A stretch of 44,974 nt of DNA from Aigarchaeota archaeon (GTDB lineage Archaea; Thermoproteota; Nitrososphaeria_A; Caldarchaeales; Wolframiiraptoraceae): contig JANXDQ010000001.1 in the NCBI GenBank assembly GCA_025059415.1, positions 30,517 to 75,490 on the forward strand, read 5' to 3'. The translations under genes and the position numbers were made by a program. This document shows positions 8,813-17,265 of the stretch, piece after piece. The number at the start of each line of letters is the position of its first letter. The first letter of the stretch is position 1. The notes under the pieces were generated by a model, which was given only the letters and a program-made list of their open reading frames with translations, searched no databases and was not told the origin of the DNA.

Positions 8813-8901
8813 GGCAAGCAATCACATGTCAAAGGAGGTTAAAATCTTATCCGCAAACCGAGGAAAAACTCAAAACCCCCTACGAGGGCCATAACAATGG
8901 G

Positions 8902-8978
<77 letters not shown>

Positions 8979-9083
8979 TCCTCTTAACTTAGGAAAACGT
9001 TCTCATCTAGCTTCAAATATCTCTAAGGAGAATGTCATGGATGCTGTAATCTCCTCGTTGCTCTAGTCTTAGAATATTTGGTC

Positions 9084-9494
9084 TTAAGCGTATTTGCCGC
9101 AGTTATAGCAGTACCATCTTCTGTATTGTTCTACGTATGTTAGGGGTTTCCCGCATGTTGAGCAAGTTGGTTTTTCACCTTTCCTGAATATTCCCGTGAT
9201 CGCCCCAAGCCCCCTCCTCTCTTCCTTAACCACGGGAGGCGTTGTCGAAATGGGGTAGGTGGGCGCTATTTCAGCAGGCGGGGCCTTTATTTCCAGCTTC
9301 TCCTTCAGGATTATTATATCTCCTACAGCGGAGATCTTGCTCCATTGAATCGTCTCCGTTGTCTGAGCCCTTGTCGATATGAGGAGGCCCATCTCCCCTC
9401 CTCCTAGTGGCAGGGCTATATCCTGCACCGTTCCAACAAATGTTCCATCAGGATTATAGACCTGCATTCCAATCAACTTTCCACGGGGAATCAT
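9084..9494 (-). CDS. PRC-barrel domain protein with C-terminal zinc ribbon
   Basis: About 136 residues. The N-terminal half is a PRC-barrel-like beta domain (GKLIGMQVYNPDGTFVGTVQ, then LPLGGGEMGLLIS and IQWSKISAVGDIIILKE). A Pro-rich linker follows, then a C-terminal zinc ribbon with CSTCGK and CYNCGK (C-x2-C, 17 residues, C-x2-C). Archaea hold many small PRC-barrel proteins tied to RNA processing or cell division (CdvA has one), but this one has no coiled coil and its role is unknown. The frame is open to 9500; the ATG at 9494 is likelier than the TTG. A TATA-like CTTATAAAAG lies at about 9537-9546. Confidence 0.75.
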   Translation of the reverse strand: MIPRGKLIGMQVYNPDGTFVGTVQDIALPLGGGEMGLLISTRAQTTETIQWSKISAVGDIIILKEKLEIKAPPAEIAPTYPISTTPPVVKEERRGLGAITGIFRKGEKPTCSTCGKPLTYVEQYRRWYCYNCGKYA

Positions 9495-9766
9495 GGACAA
9501 AGTATTACGCTCCTTGCCTAGCTTTGCCAGGTCTCTTTTATAAGCTTTTCGAGAACCCCGTCATTAAAGTATCTTTGAAGAAAGAGCGCGCGTAGTTTTC
9601 ACGACCTTCAGCATATCGCACGTTAGGTTTAATGACACCCCATATCAATTAAGGCATCGATTAGATCACGCAGACATATTTCTCAAATAACTAATTTTTT
9701 GGATTCGCATGACCCCCTTCTTGAATAGGTGTCCTGATAAACTGGAAAAAATTGGGAATTAGCGTT

Positions 9767-10132
9767 TCATTGAGTAACGTGTGGTTTTCCGGCTTGTTCT
9801 AGCGCCCTTATGGTTGCCATCTTCGACACGTAGTGGTTGACTGCGAGAATGGTTCCCCAGGTCGCGAGAATCGCCGCGGACATGGCGCTGCCTATTGTGG
9901 CCATTTCATGGAGCATTATCGGGATTTCCACGGGATTCGTCATGGCCGTTAGGAATGGAGGCCAGGGAACAACCTCTCCATGCCATACATGCTCCACCGC
10001 TAATAGCACTACGCCCCCCCAAAGCAGCGCATTGAGGATCCAAAGCTTCAATTTCTCAGCCAATCCCCGCGCCGCCTTCTGCATCAACGACGTGGCCACT
10101 GCCAAGGCCATGGGCACCAAAAAGCACGCCAT
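9767..10132 (-). CDS. Small membrane protein, unrecognised (left member of divergent pair)
   Basis: 121 residues with about three hydrophobic helices (roughly 1-18, 30-48 and 78-98). It has a loop rich in His, Glu, Trp and Pro between helices 2 and 3 (EHVWHGEVVPWPPFLTAM, then IPIMLHEMATIG). Histidines and acidic residues at helix ends could bind a metal or cofactor, but no family is recognised with confidence. It is divergent from 10229-10543, which has a similar size and topology; the 96-base gap holds a shared promoter with repeats, so the two proteins may work together. Confidence 0.65.
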   Translation of the reverse strand: MACFLVPMALAVATSLMQKAARGLAEKLKLWILNALLWGGVVLLAVEHVWHGEVVPWPPFLTAMTNPVEIPIMLHEMATIGSAMSAAILATWGTILAVNHYVSKMATIRALEQAGKPHVTQ

Positions 10133-10163
10133 CCGCCCAGACCACCGCAGCGCTAGATTATCG

Positions 10164-10203
10164 GTAACACTAAATAAACTTATAGTAACACCAAATTTAT
10201 ATG
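10164..10203. promoter_or_regulatory. Divergent promoter with two GTAACACYAAAT direct repeats
   Basis: GTAACACTAAAT (10164-10175) and GTAACACCAAAT (10185-10196) are direct repeats with one mismatch, spaced 21 bp start to start, i.e. two helical turns. One TATA-like element for the minus-strand gene (AGTTTATTTAG, about 10171-10181 read on minus) lies across repeat 1. One for the plus-strand gene (AAATTTATATG, about 10193-10203) overlaps repeat 2 and sits about 27 bases before the ATG at 10229. A protein bound to the pair would cover both TATA boxes, so the two membrane genes are likely controlled together. Confidence 0.55.
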
Positions 10204-10228
10204 ATCGCGGAAATCGGCTAATAGATTG

Positions 10229-10543
10229 ATGTGGCTCATCATCTTGGCGTTTGCTGCGATTATAACAACCGCGATATGGTATTCTAAGGCCGAGAATGAT
10301 AAGTACATGCTCAAGTTCCTCTGCCTCATATTTTGGGGGGCTACAATAATGGTGTTCATCGATCGCGTGATAGGCTTCTTGATGGAGGGCGGGGAATTCC
10401 TCGAGTTGACCGCGGATGCCGTGGTCTTGGGCTTCGTTATGGTGATCGCCGCGCTCATGCTGTGGGAGATAGTCCTACTTCTCAAGGACCCGAGGGGCGT
10501 ACTCCGTAAGTTGAGGAAAACGGCGAACATGGGAAACGTTTGA
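10229..10543 (+). CDS. Small membrane protein, unrecognised (right member of divergent pair)
   Basis: 104 residues with about three hydrophobic helices (roughly 1-18, 30-50, 60-84) and a basic cytoplasmic tail (LLKDPRGVLRKLRKT). Acidic and aromatic residues cluster between helices 2 and 3 (DRVIGFLMEGGEFLELTAD). A TTG lies one codon upstream; the ATG at 10229 suits the TATA box spacing for a leaderless message. No family recognised. Its convergent neighbour is the tRNA thiolation gene. Confidence 0.65.
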   Translation: MWLIILAFAAIITTAIWYSKAENDKYMLKFLCLIFWGATIMVFIDRVIGFLMEGGEFLELTADAVVLGFVMVIAALMLWEIVLLLKDPRGVLRKLRKTANMGNV

Positions 10544-10558
10544 AAGATTTTACGAGGA

Positions 10559-11539
10559 TTATTCATTGGATATGTGGGTTATTTGGCTCTTTTGGAGTTT
10601 TGAGATTAATTTGCAGTAGCTGCATGTTTCTGAAAGTGATGGCATTCCACAGGATTTACATTCTATCAGGGTCGGTTCCCGAATTGAATCTCTGAGGTGG
10701 GGCATGATTCTCTTCAAATGAGATTTGTAGAATGTATGCTTGAATCCCGGGATCTCCGCCTCTATCATATTCATCAATTTCTTCCTCTTGAGCGCCCGCG
10801 AATTCTTGGAAAGGGGACACTTGGCGCTGAGTATTGGTAACTTATGGCTTAATACGTAGTATAGGTTCTCTTTCTCCGTCAACTCTATTAGCGGCTTTAT
10901 CTTCGTGACCAGCTTTGTGTGAGTGCTCCAAGAAACGGGCCTAATCCTTACCATTTCTTCAACCGATCCCCTTAGATATAGTTCGAATAGTACCTCGACG
11001 ACGTCATCTAAGTTGTGGCCGGTCGCGAGCTTATCGGCACCAATCTTATAGGCTATTTTATTCATCAAATATCGTTTGATGGTTCCACAGGCCCCGCAGA
11101 TCCTTCTCCTAAATGGCGTTGCCTGGAAATCCGGTATAACGTAACCCTTCTCCGCACTCAAATCATATACGTGGCACTTCACGTTAAGGTTGTCACAGAT
11201 TTTCTCCACAAGGTCCCTGCTTTCCTCGGAATATCCGGGTATCCCTAGATCTATGTGGACGACCTCGAGCTCCACCTCTGGAAACTTTTCCATTAATATC
11301 TTGTGGAGGGCTTTGACGAGGGCTAGGCTGTCCTTGCCCCCCGAAAACGCAACCGCCACCTTCCTCGATCCACGCAACATATTGTGTTTTAAGATGGACT
11401 TGTAAACCTTACGCTCATAATACTTAATGAAGCAATTTTCACATAGATGCATCTTGGCGTGGTTGAGGTAATGGGCCGCTTGTTTTCCGCAAAGCCGACA
11501 CCTCGAAGTCACATCCGCCGCCCTCGGCCCGGGCCTCAT
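10559..11539 (-). CDS. ttuA: tRNA 2-thiolation enzyme of the TtuA/Ncs6 family
   Basis: 326-residue PP-loop ATPase of the TIGR00269 group. It adenylates a uridine (or cytidine) in tRNA so that sulfur can be inserted. An N-terminal zinc ribbon (C14, C17, C33, C36) is followed by SGGKDS at 66-71, the catalytic cysteines in RRICGACGTIKR (about C148 and C151), GHNLDD and a C-terminal zinc ribbon with cysteine pairs at about 294/297 and 306/309. Two zinc ribbons plus the CxxC pair for an iron-sulfur cluster match TtuA. Its ATG overlaps the stop of the upstream MBL nuclease (TGATG), so the two are translationally coupled. The exact modified position (U54 or U34) cannot be decided here. Confidence 0.9.
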   Translation of the reverse strand: MRPGPRAADVTSRCRLCGKQAAHYLNHAKMHLCENCFIKYYERKVYKSILKHNMLRGSRKVAVAFSGGKDSLALVKALHKILMEKFPEVELEVVHIDLGIPGYSEESRDLVEKICDNLNVKCHVYDLSAEKGYVIPDFQATPFRRRICGACGTIKRYLMNKIAYKIGADKLATGHNLDDVVEVLFELYLRGSVEEMVRIRPVSWSTHTKLVTKIKPLIELTEKENLYYVLSHKLPILSAKCPLSKNSRALKRKKLMNMIEAEIPGFKHTFYKSHLKRIMPHLRDSIREPTLIECKSCGMPSLSETCSYCKLISKLQKSQITHISNE

Positions 11540-12807
11540 CAGATTTCGTATTTCACGGATTTTTCGGGGACTATTGCATCAAGATCTAGTTCTTCTTTCG
11601 CGTAATTAGCTAGATCTCGACACGCTTCGGGCTCGCCGTGGATTGTGAAGACCCTGCTTCCTGGGTTTAACTTCTTGAGGTATTCTCTGAGCTCCTTTCT
11701 TCCAGCATGGGCGCTGAAGAGGAATTGTTCAACACGCGCCTTCACCTCGACTTCATCCTCCCCCCTGATCAGGATTTTCCGCTCTTCCAGCAATTTCGCC
11801 CCCGGCGTCCCCGGTATCTGGAAACTCACGAGATATATCGCCGAATATGGGTCATCGAATATCTTCTCCACGTAAAATGTCGCCGGGCCACCCTTTAACA
11901 TCCCCGCCGGGCTTATTATGACCCCAGACCTCTCAACAGCCTGCTTCCTCTTCCTTCTATCATTTACCCTGTGTACGTGCTTCGCAGCCGAGTAGAGCAG
12001 TTGGTAGCCGTCGACATACCGTTTATCTTCGAGAAAGAGGTCGAGGACCTTCACCGCCATCCCATCTATGAATATCGACTCCCTTAGGCCATATGCCTCC
12101 AGGACGCACATCATCTCCTGCGATCTGGCGACGGCGAATGCCGGAACTAAGGCCCTGCCACCAAGCTCAACCACTTCCTTAACATTGTTTATGAATTGTT
12201 TCTCCAGTTCCTCCCGTTTTGGATGCTCCGTTGTGGCATAAGTCGATTCCATAACCACTGCATCGACGCCATCGGGGTTGAATTTGCTGCCATGTAGTAG
12301 CCTCGTCCTCGTCGTCGAGAAGTCTCCTGTGTAGAGGATGGTTTTATCGGCGTTTATCAATACCTGGATGCTTCCAGGTATATGGCCCGCGTCTAAGAAT
12401 GTTATCTCCGCGTCTTTGACTTTGATTGTTTCTCCATATTCAATGCGCACCCCCCTGCGGATCAGCTCCTCCACTTCCAGAACCTCGTAGGGGATGTAGT
12501 AGCCGCTGAGCTTAATGAAGTCTCGTAGAAGTATGTCGCATAGCTTGAACGTCATCTCGGTGGCATAGACCTTGACGCGCCCATTTAACATGAAGAGTGG
12601 TGCCGCGCCGCTGTGGTCAAGGTGCGCATGCGTTATTATTACGGCGTCCAAGTCTTTGGCTGAAACATGGCCGGGGAAGAGGGGCTCCGGCTCAGACGGC
12701 TTGACACCATAGTCTAGGAGAATTCTGGCTTCTCTAGTTTCAACCAAGACCGCCGCCCTTCCAACTTCCTCAACCGCGCCTAAGAAACTGACCTTCAAGG
12801 TTTCCAC
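11539..12807 (-). CDS. MBL-fold RNA nuclease (beta-CASP, aCPSF2-like)
   Basis: 422 residues. The metallo-beta-lactamase domain has HAHLDH at about residues 60-65, DAGHIPGSI and a TGDFS motif with the metal aspartate; a beta-CASP insertion follows (VVMESTYATTEHPKREE, ALVPAFAVARSQEM), then SAHAGRKEL and FTIHGEPEAC at the C-terminus. This matches the shorter archaeal CPSF-like exonuclease/endonuclease group without KH domains, involved in RNA turnover or 3'-end processing. The frame is open to 12885, but homology starts at about LKVSFLGAVEEVG; the GTG at 12807 fits, with TATA-like ATTTAAGATATT about 50 bases and GGAGGA about 20 bases upstream. It is coupled to ttuA by overlap. Confidence 0.88.
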   Translation of the reverse strand: METLKVSFLGAVEEVGRAAVLVETREARILLDYGVKPSEPEPLFPGHVSAKDLDAVIITHAHLDHSGAAPLFMLNGRVKVYATEMTFKLCDILLRDFIKLSGYYIPYEVLEVEELIRRGVRIEYGETIKVKDAEITFLDAGHIPGSIQVLINADKTILYTGDFSTTRTRLLHGSKFNPDGVDAVVMESTYATTEHPKREELEKQFINNVKEVVELGGRALVPAFAVARSQEMMCVLEAYGLRESIFIDGMAVKVLDLFLEDKRYVDGYQLLYSAAKHVHRVNDRRKRKQAVERSGVIISPAGMLKGGPATFYVEKIFDDPYSAIYLVSFQIPGTPGAKLLEERKILIRGEDEVEVKARVEQFLFSAHAGRKELREYLKKLNPGSRVFTIHGEPEACRDLANYAKEELDLDAIVPEKSVKYEI

Positions 12808-12971
12808 ACTTTGATCTCTGCAGTCTTCCTCCTGGAAGGTGCTATTAAGGAATATCTTAAATGTTGCGATGGGGGGAAGCGCCATAAAGCTCGAAGGGGG
12901 TCGCTCAATCCATGGTTTTTAGAGTGCTTGAAAAGGAATTAGCATCTTTGCCCCAATTGGGGACGTCCAAC

Positions 12972-14528
12972 TCAAGGCTCCTGTAATTCCCTCAAATCCT
13001 CTATTTCCTTGACTATTATCCCACTTCCCCTCAACCGCCCCACAAGCTCTTTAGCGAAGTCTTCGAGGTGCCTGCTCTTAGCTTTGAGGAGGTATACATT
13101 CTCGTATCCAGCGAGGCTTATCTGGGAAATTGACGTCTCTAAGATATTCCATAGGCATTCCTTGAGGAGGTATTTGGGGTAGTTTGTCTGTGAGAATGGG
13201 TAGCTATATCTCAGACTATATGGTATCAGCCCAAATGGCGTTCCGTAAAACAGTATCTCCAGCCTCTCAGCGAGCTTGACCGCTTTCTCGATCGAGAGAT
13301 CAAACGTGCTTGGCAAGAGTAGGGCATCGCGCAGGGCTCTTCCCCCACCGAAATAGTTCTCGATCAATTTTTCCTTCGCGGCCGCAACCTCGGGTCTTTT
13401 CAGGCTCAATTCGTCATAGAGATTAATCCCCTTCCTGCTCGAGATGGGCGTATGCCTCTTCATCTCATTTAATAGCTCATCGTTTTCCATGAGCTCTATA
13501 AATCCTTGGTAAAGTCTTGGATGGGATCGGGCCCTTATTTCAAGCAACTCCATTAGTCGACCGTCCTTTATCGCCTGCCTTATCCTCCTCAATTCCTGGA
13601 AACACATGTAGAGATTGTGCATCGCCAGCTTCTGGACTCTTTCCCTCTTTTCGAGTTCCTTGAGTTCTCTAGCATCGGTCTTGGAGCAGACTGGGCAGCA
13701 GCATGGGAGGTAGTCGAGCCTATCCACCCTCAATGTCCCTGTCTCCGTCAGATATCTTTCGTCCTTCGCGTATAGGTAGTAGCTGGCGGAGTCGAACATA
13801 TCTGCTCCAAGCGCGACTATGAAGGGGAAAATCATGGGATGTCCCGCGCCAAATAGGTGTAGTGGTTTTCCGAAGCCTATTGTGAGCCGGACCGAGTACA
13901 GCATCTTGAATAATTTCCCAAAGTGGTATCCTTCCATGAGGGGGGTTGGGCTGCCCAAAGCAAATAAATCGAATTCCATCTCCAACTCTGCCCTCGCGCA
14001 TTCTCTGAGCAGATCGATGTGTATTCCACCCTGAACAGGTGCTGTCCACAGGGCCCGCCTCTCCCCCCTCTTAGCAAGCGTTTCCAGAGTTTTCCTCAAG
14101 TTATCCAAGGTCTTCTTAACGGTCTCCTCCGCGCGCGTCCTGTCACCCATCCCCGTCGGTATATCTAGTGGGACGGCGATGTCGCTTCCCATGTCTTCTT
14201 GCAGATTCGCTATGTCCTCGGGCGTTGTATCCACATCACCATATTCTAAGATCTGGTATCCGCCGCTGTCGGTCATGATCGCCCCATCAAAGTTTAGGAG
14301 ACCGTGTACTCCACGCGATAATGCTTCCTCTCTAAGTCTCTTAGAGATGATGTAGGCGTTGGTTATCACCGCCTCGGCTCCCAAATTTTCCTTCATCCAG
14401 TTCGCCGGGATGTCTTGTGTAACGGGGTTTATCACGGGGAGGAAGACCGGCGTCTCGACCACTTTACCGCTCCTCGTCCTGAGCCTCCCAATTCTCCCGA
14501 GAAGATCCTCCACCAGAACCTCGAACAA
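12972..14528 (-). CDS. tgtA: Archaeosine tRNA-guanine transglycosylase
   Basis: 518 residues. Exchanges guanine-15 of tRNA for preQ0, the first step of archaeosine synthesis. The TIM-barrel catalytic domain has MTDSGGYQ (about 85-92, with the substrate-binding Asp) and LDIPTGMGDRTRAEE. Its nucleophile region lies in FGAGHPMIFPFIVALGADMF, and the zinc site is in CCCPVC with a downstream MHNLY histidine. The C-terminal 150 residues correspond to the archaeal extension, without an obvious full PUA domain. Start is TTG at 14528 with TATA-like AT-rich sequence 20-30 bases upstream. Just beyond the stop is CCCCAATTGGGG (12951-12962). Confidence 0.94.
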   Translation of the reverse strand: MFEVLVEDLLGRIGRLRTRSGKVVETPVFLPVINPVTQDIPANWMKENLGAEAVITNAYIISKRLREEALSRGVHGLLNFDGAIMTDSGGYQILEYGDVDTTPEDIANLQEDMGSDIAVPLDIPTGMGDRTRAEETVKKTLDNLRKTLETLAKRGERRALWTAPVQGGIHIDLLRECARAELEMEFDLFALGSPTPLMEGYHFGKLFKMLYSVRLTIGFGKPLHLFGAGHPMIFPFIVALGADMFDSASYYLYAKDERYLTETGTLRVDRLDYLPCCCPVCSKTDARELKELEKRERVQKLAMHNLYMCFQELRRIRQAIKDGRLMELLEIRARSHPRLYQGFIELMENDELLNEMKRHTPISSRKGINLYDELSLKRPEVAAAKEKLIENYFGGGRALRDALLLPSTFDLSIEKAVKLAERLEILFYGTPFGLIPYSLRYSYPFSQTNYPKYLLKECLWNILETSISQISLAGYENVYLLKAKSRHLEDFAKELVGRLRGSGIIVKEIEDLRELQEP

Positions 14529-14691
14529 CGCCGAATATATGACCTATTAACCATTTAACAAATTTTCCGAAAATTCCTAAGCATGATCCATGGGGAGACC
14601 AACATCACGTGGTGATTTTGGGATAGTCGAGGCTCCTAGTAGGGAGAAAACCTAAATAACTTAAGTGAGGTGACGTAATCCTCGATGGGGG

Positions 14692-15393
14692 ATGGCTGTG
14701 GAGACGGAGGCGATCTTCGAGCCGGGATATGAGGATTACAGGATTCCAGGGGCGGTACTCATAGAGGGACTTCCCGGGGTCGGACTCGTCGCCAAGGTCG
14801 CCGTGGCCTACTTGATTGACAAGCTCAAGTCCAAGAAGATTTGCCGATTCTACTCGCCCTTTTTCCCATCCACATGTTACATAAGGGGTGGCAGGCTGAT
14901 ACCCTACTTCGCGGACATATATCTGGCCGAGGAGCCGAGGCCCCTCCTACTACTCTATGGGAATGCTCAGCCCGCGAGCTACTACGGGCAACACGAGTTC
15001 TGTGAGAAGGTGCTTGAAGTGAGCTTAAAACTCGGAACCAACTTCATAATAACCCTCGGAGGATATGGGAAGGAAATGGTAAGTAGGGTGAGGACCATCT
15101 ATCTCTCATCTACAAGTGATGAAGCCATTAAGTCGGCCTTGAAGAGGCTGGACGCCGTTCCATATGAGGGCCAGATCATCGGGGCCGCGGGACTGTTGAT
15201 AATCATGGCTGGGGAGTATGGCGTAGATAATTTATCCCTCTTAATCGAGACGGGGGAGGCCGCTCCAGATTACCATGCAGCTAGGAGGGCCATAGAGGCC
15301 ATTGATAGACTACTAGACCTCGGAATACCGATTGACGACGTTTATGGGATCTCGCGGGTATATGGGGAAGCTGTTGAAAAATTTGAAACCTGA
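14692..15393 (+). CDS. PAC2-family protein (proteasome assembly chaperone-like)
   Basis: 233 residues of the PAC2 (COG2047-type) family, related to eukaryotic proteasome assembly chaperone 2. Key blocks are VLIEGLPGVGLVAKVAVAYL near the N-terminus, FPSTCYIRGGRL, LLLYGNAQPAS, ITLGGYGKEM and GAAGLLIIMAGEYGVDNLSL. The archaeal protein's client is unproven. ATG at 14692 lies about 32 bases after TATA-like CCTAAATAAC (14651-14660). It precedes aIF6 by 21 bases and is probably its operon partner. Confidence 0.88.
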   Translation: MAVETEAIFEPGYEDYRIPGAVLIEGLPGVGLVAKVAVAYLIDKLKSKKICRFYSPFFPSTCYIRGGRLIPYFADIYLAEEPRPLLLLYGNAQPASYYGQHEFCEKVLEVSLKLGTNFIITLGGYGKEMVSRVRTIYLSSTSDEAIKSALKRLDAVPYEGQIIGAAGLLIIMAGEYGVDNLSLLIETGEAAPDYHAARRAIEAIDRLLDLGIPIDDVYGISRVYGEAVEKFET

Positions 15394-15414
15394 GGGCGAT
15401 TTGGTGGCCTAGAA

Positions 15415-16107
15415 TTGAGTAAAACAACTACTCGACCACGTGGAATCTACTTGGAGACCTTCCTTGGCACGGCTGAGATAGGGCTATTCGCCGTCCCCAC
15501 CGAGGAGGTATGCCTAATACCGCCTCAACTCAAATCACGCCAAATGAAGCTCATCACGGATGTTCTGGGAGTTGAGGTGATCCCGACCACGTTGGCCGGC
15601 TCAATCCTCCTTTCGCCGATGGCCGTTGGGAATAGCAACGGCATCCTCCTCTCGAAGATGGTCTTAGACGAAGAAGTGGAGGCGATAAAAAAGAAAATCC
15701 GAGACCTGAACATCGGGATATTGGACTGCAAATATACAGCGATAGGTAATTTGATCTTGGCGAATGATCGCATGGCCCTAGCGAGTAGTGTCCTTCCAAA
15801 GAATGCCTCGAAGGATGTCGGGGATGTGCTCGGCGTCGAGGTATTGATGGGGAAACTCGCTGATAGGAGTTACGTCGGGTCACTCGCCGTGATAACGAAT
15901 ATTGGGGGAGTGGTTTATGCTGAAATACCTGAGGAAGAGGAGAAGTGGTTGAGCGAGATATTCAAGGTAGACTTAATTCCCGCAACCGTGAATAATGGGG
16001 TCAAATTCGTTAGAAGTGGGATAATAGCAAACAGCAAGGGAGCGATAATAGGGTCGATGACCACGGGGCCGGAGTTGATGGCGATATCCAGGGGTCTGGG
16101 GGTCTAA
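15415..16107 (+). CDS. eif6: Translation initiation factor aIF6
   Basis: 230 residues. Binds the large ribosomal subunit and prevents premature joining to the small subunit. The five-fold pseudo-symmetric repeats are visible as recurring blocks: VLGVEVIPTTLAGSILLSPM, GNSNGILLSKMV, ILDCKYTAIGNLILANDR, VLGVEVLMGKLADRSYVGSL and GVKFVRSGIIANSKGAIIGS. Start is TTG at 15415 with GGTGG 7 bases upstream. It follows PAC2 closely and its stop overlaps the end of the convergent DUF424 gene by four bases. Confidence 0.95.
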   Translation: MSKTTTRPRGIYLETFLGTAEIGLFAVPTEEVCLIPPQLKSRQMKLITDVLGVEVIPTTLAGSILLSPMAVGNSNGILLSKMVLDEEVEAIKKKIRDLNIGILDCKYTAIGNLILANDRMALASSVLPKNASKDVGDVLGVEVLMGKLADRSYVGSLAVITNIGGVVYAEIPEEEEKWLSEIFKVDLIPATVNNGVKFVRSGIIANSKGAIIGSMTTGPELMAISRGLGV

Positions 16108-16418
16108 ATTTTAAGGAAGAGCTGTACGTGCGGCACCTCCCCGATCCGCATCACTGCCCCCTCAGAGACCAATCCCTTTCTAATCAGATATGATGTTATG
16201 GATTCGCCGAGCACATTTACTATCCCAGCCTGCTCCAGGTATTTGTCGATGTCATCGCATCGGACTAGGAATCCGCCGTAAAATGCCCTGCTGACCTCCA
16301 CGGAGAAGGTGTCGTTAACTTTCAACTTCTTTCCAAGCAGATTCTCATCGCAGATGGCCACGACGACTTCGCCGGTTTTGGAGCGATGTATCTTGATCCA
16401 CACCTTCGTGGACGCCAT
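16104..16418 (-). CDS. DUF424 family protein
   Basis: 104-residue archaeal protein: VWIKIHRSKTGEVVVAICDE, LLGKKLKVNDTFSVEVSRAF, YGGFLV and VVNVLGES-type blocks identify DUF424, a small beta-rich domain widespread in archaea and suspected of a translation role. The frame is open to 16619, but the upstream residues overlap the divergent regulator and look like noise; the ATG at 16418 has GAGGAACTG directly upstream. It is convergent with aIF6 (four-base overlap). Confidence 0.85.
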   Translation of the reverse strand: MASTKVWIKIHRSKTGEVVVAICDENLLGKKLKVNDTFSVEVSRAFYGGFLVRCDDIDKYLEQAGIVNVLGESITSYLIRKGLVSEGAVMRIGEVPHVQLFLKI

Positions 16419-16509
16419 CAGTTCCTCAAGAAATTGCCTCAAAACTCCAATATAAGTGGATCTATAGAAAATATTCAAAGGTCTTGGAGATGTGTATTTT
16501 GGGTTACAA

Positions 16510-17223
16510 ATGGGTGGAGAATCCGACGAGGAATTGATGAATAGGATTGCCGGTGAGATAATCCTGTCACTAAGCCCCGGTAAAACCATGAGGAAGTGGA
16601 GAAACCTATTCGAGCTCACGCAAAGCGAGGTTGCGAAGCTGATGGGAATCCCTCCCTCCGTCTTAAGCGATTATGAGAATAATAGGAGGCGCTCACCTGG
16701 GACGAATTTTGTTAGGAGATTTGTCCACGCCCTTGTGGAGGCGGATGCGAGGAAGGGTGGGGTCCACATCAAGAGATATGCGATGCTTCACAGGAACCTG
16801 AGCGCAGCGGTCATAGACATGGATGAATACGACTCCCCGAAGGCCATCGGAGAGGTCGTGGAGGCCATCGAGGGAGAGGTCTTAGTCGGCGATAGATGGC
16901 TTGAAATCCCGATCTACGGCTACACGGTCATAGACAGCATCAGGGCCATCAAGATGCTAGATGCCCTCGACTTTCTATACCTACTCGGGAAGAATCCGAT
17001 GAGGGCCGTGGTATTTACCGGAGTGACGAGGGGGAGGTCCCCGATAGTCGCCGCCAGGCTCTACCCAATTAAGCCCAAGATTATGGTCATTCACGGCCCC
17101 CCGGATAGAGATCACGTGGACCCCCTCGCGATCGAGCTCGCGAAACTCGAAAACCTCTGCTTCGTGCTCTGCCGCCTCCCGACGGTCGAAGAGATAGTCA
17201 AGAGGTTGAAGGGCCTCAAATAG
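16510..17223 (+). CDS. HTH transcriptional regulator of the archaeal COG1709 type
   Basis: About 237 residues. The N-terminal half has an XRE/Cro-type helix-turn-helix (RKWRNLFELTQSEVAKLMGI, PPSVLSDYENNRRRSPG). The C-terminal domain (from about residue 85) has alternating beta and helix segments with VVFTGVTRGRSPIVAARL and GPPDRDHVDPLAIELAKLE. It is likely a ligand- or oligomerisation domain conserved in archaea. The frame opens at a GTG at 16492; the ATG at 16510 is chosen, with TATA-like sequence at about 16450-16470. It is divergent from DUF424 and 42 bases ahead of deoxyhypusine synthase. Target genes are unknown. Confidence 0.83.
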   Translation: MGGESDEELMNRIAGEIILSLSPGKTMRKWRNLFELTQSEVAKLMGIPPSVLSDYENNRRRSPGTNFVRRFVHALVEADARKGGVHIKRYAMLHRNLSAAVIDMDEYDSPKAIGEVVEAIEGEVLVGDRWLEIPIYGYTVIDSIRAIKMLDALDFLYLLGKNPMRAVVFTGVTRGRSPIVAARLYPIKPKIMVIHGPPDRDHVDPLAIELAKLENLCFVLCRLPTVEEIVKRLKGLK

Positions 17224-17265
17224 GTCGGCCAATAAATATAGGGGGCCTCCCAATATCATCCCTCG

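Noticed and set aside
12951..12962. Perfect palindrome CCCCAATTGGGG just beyond the tgtA stop
   Set aside because: Short, without loop or T-run, and not repeated elsewhere in the window as far as I saw. May be chance or a weak terminator.
14604..14616. ATCAC-GTG-GTGAT inverted repeat between tgtA and PAC2
   Set aside because: Only 5-bp arms, too far from both starts to judge; resembles known TATCAC-type archaeal sites only loosely.
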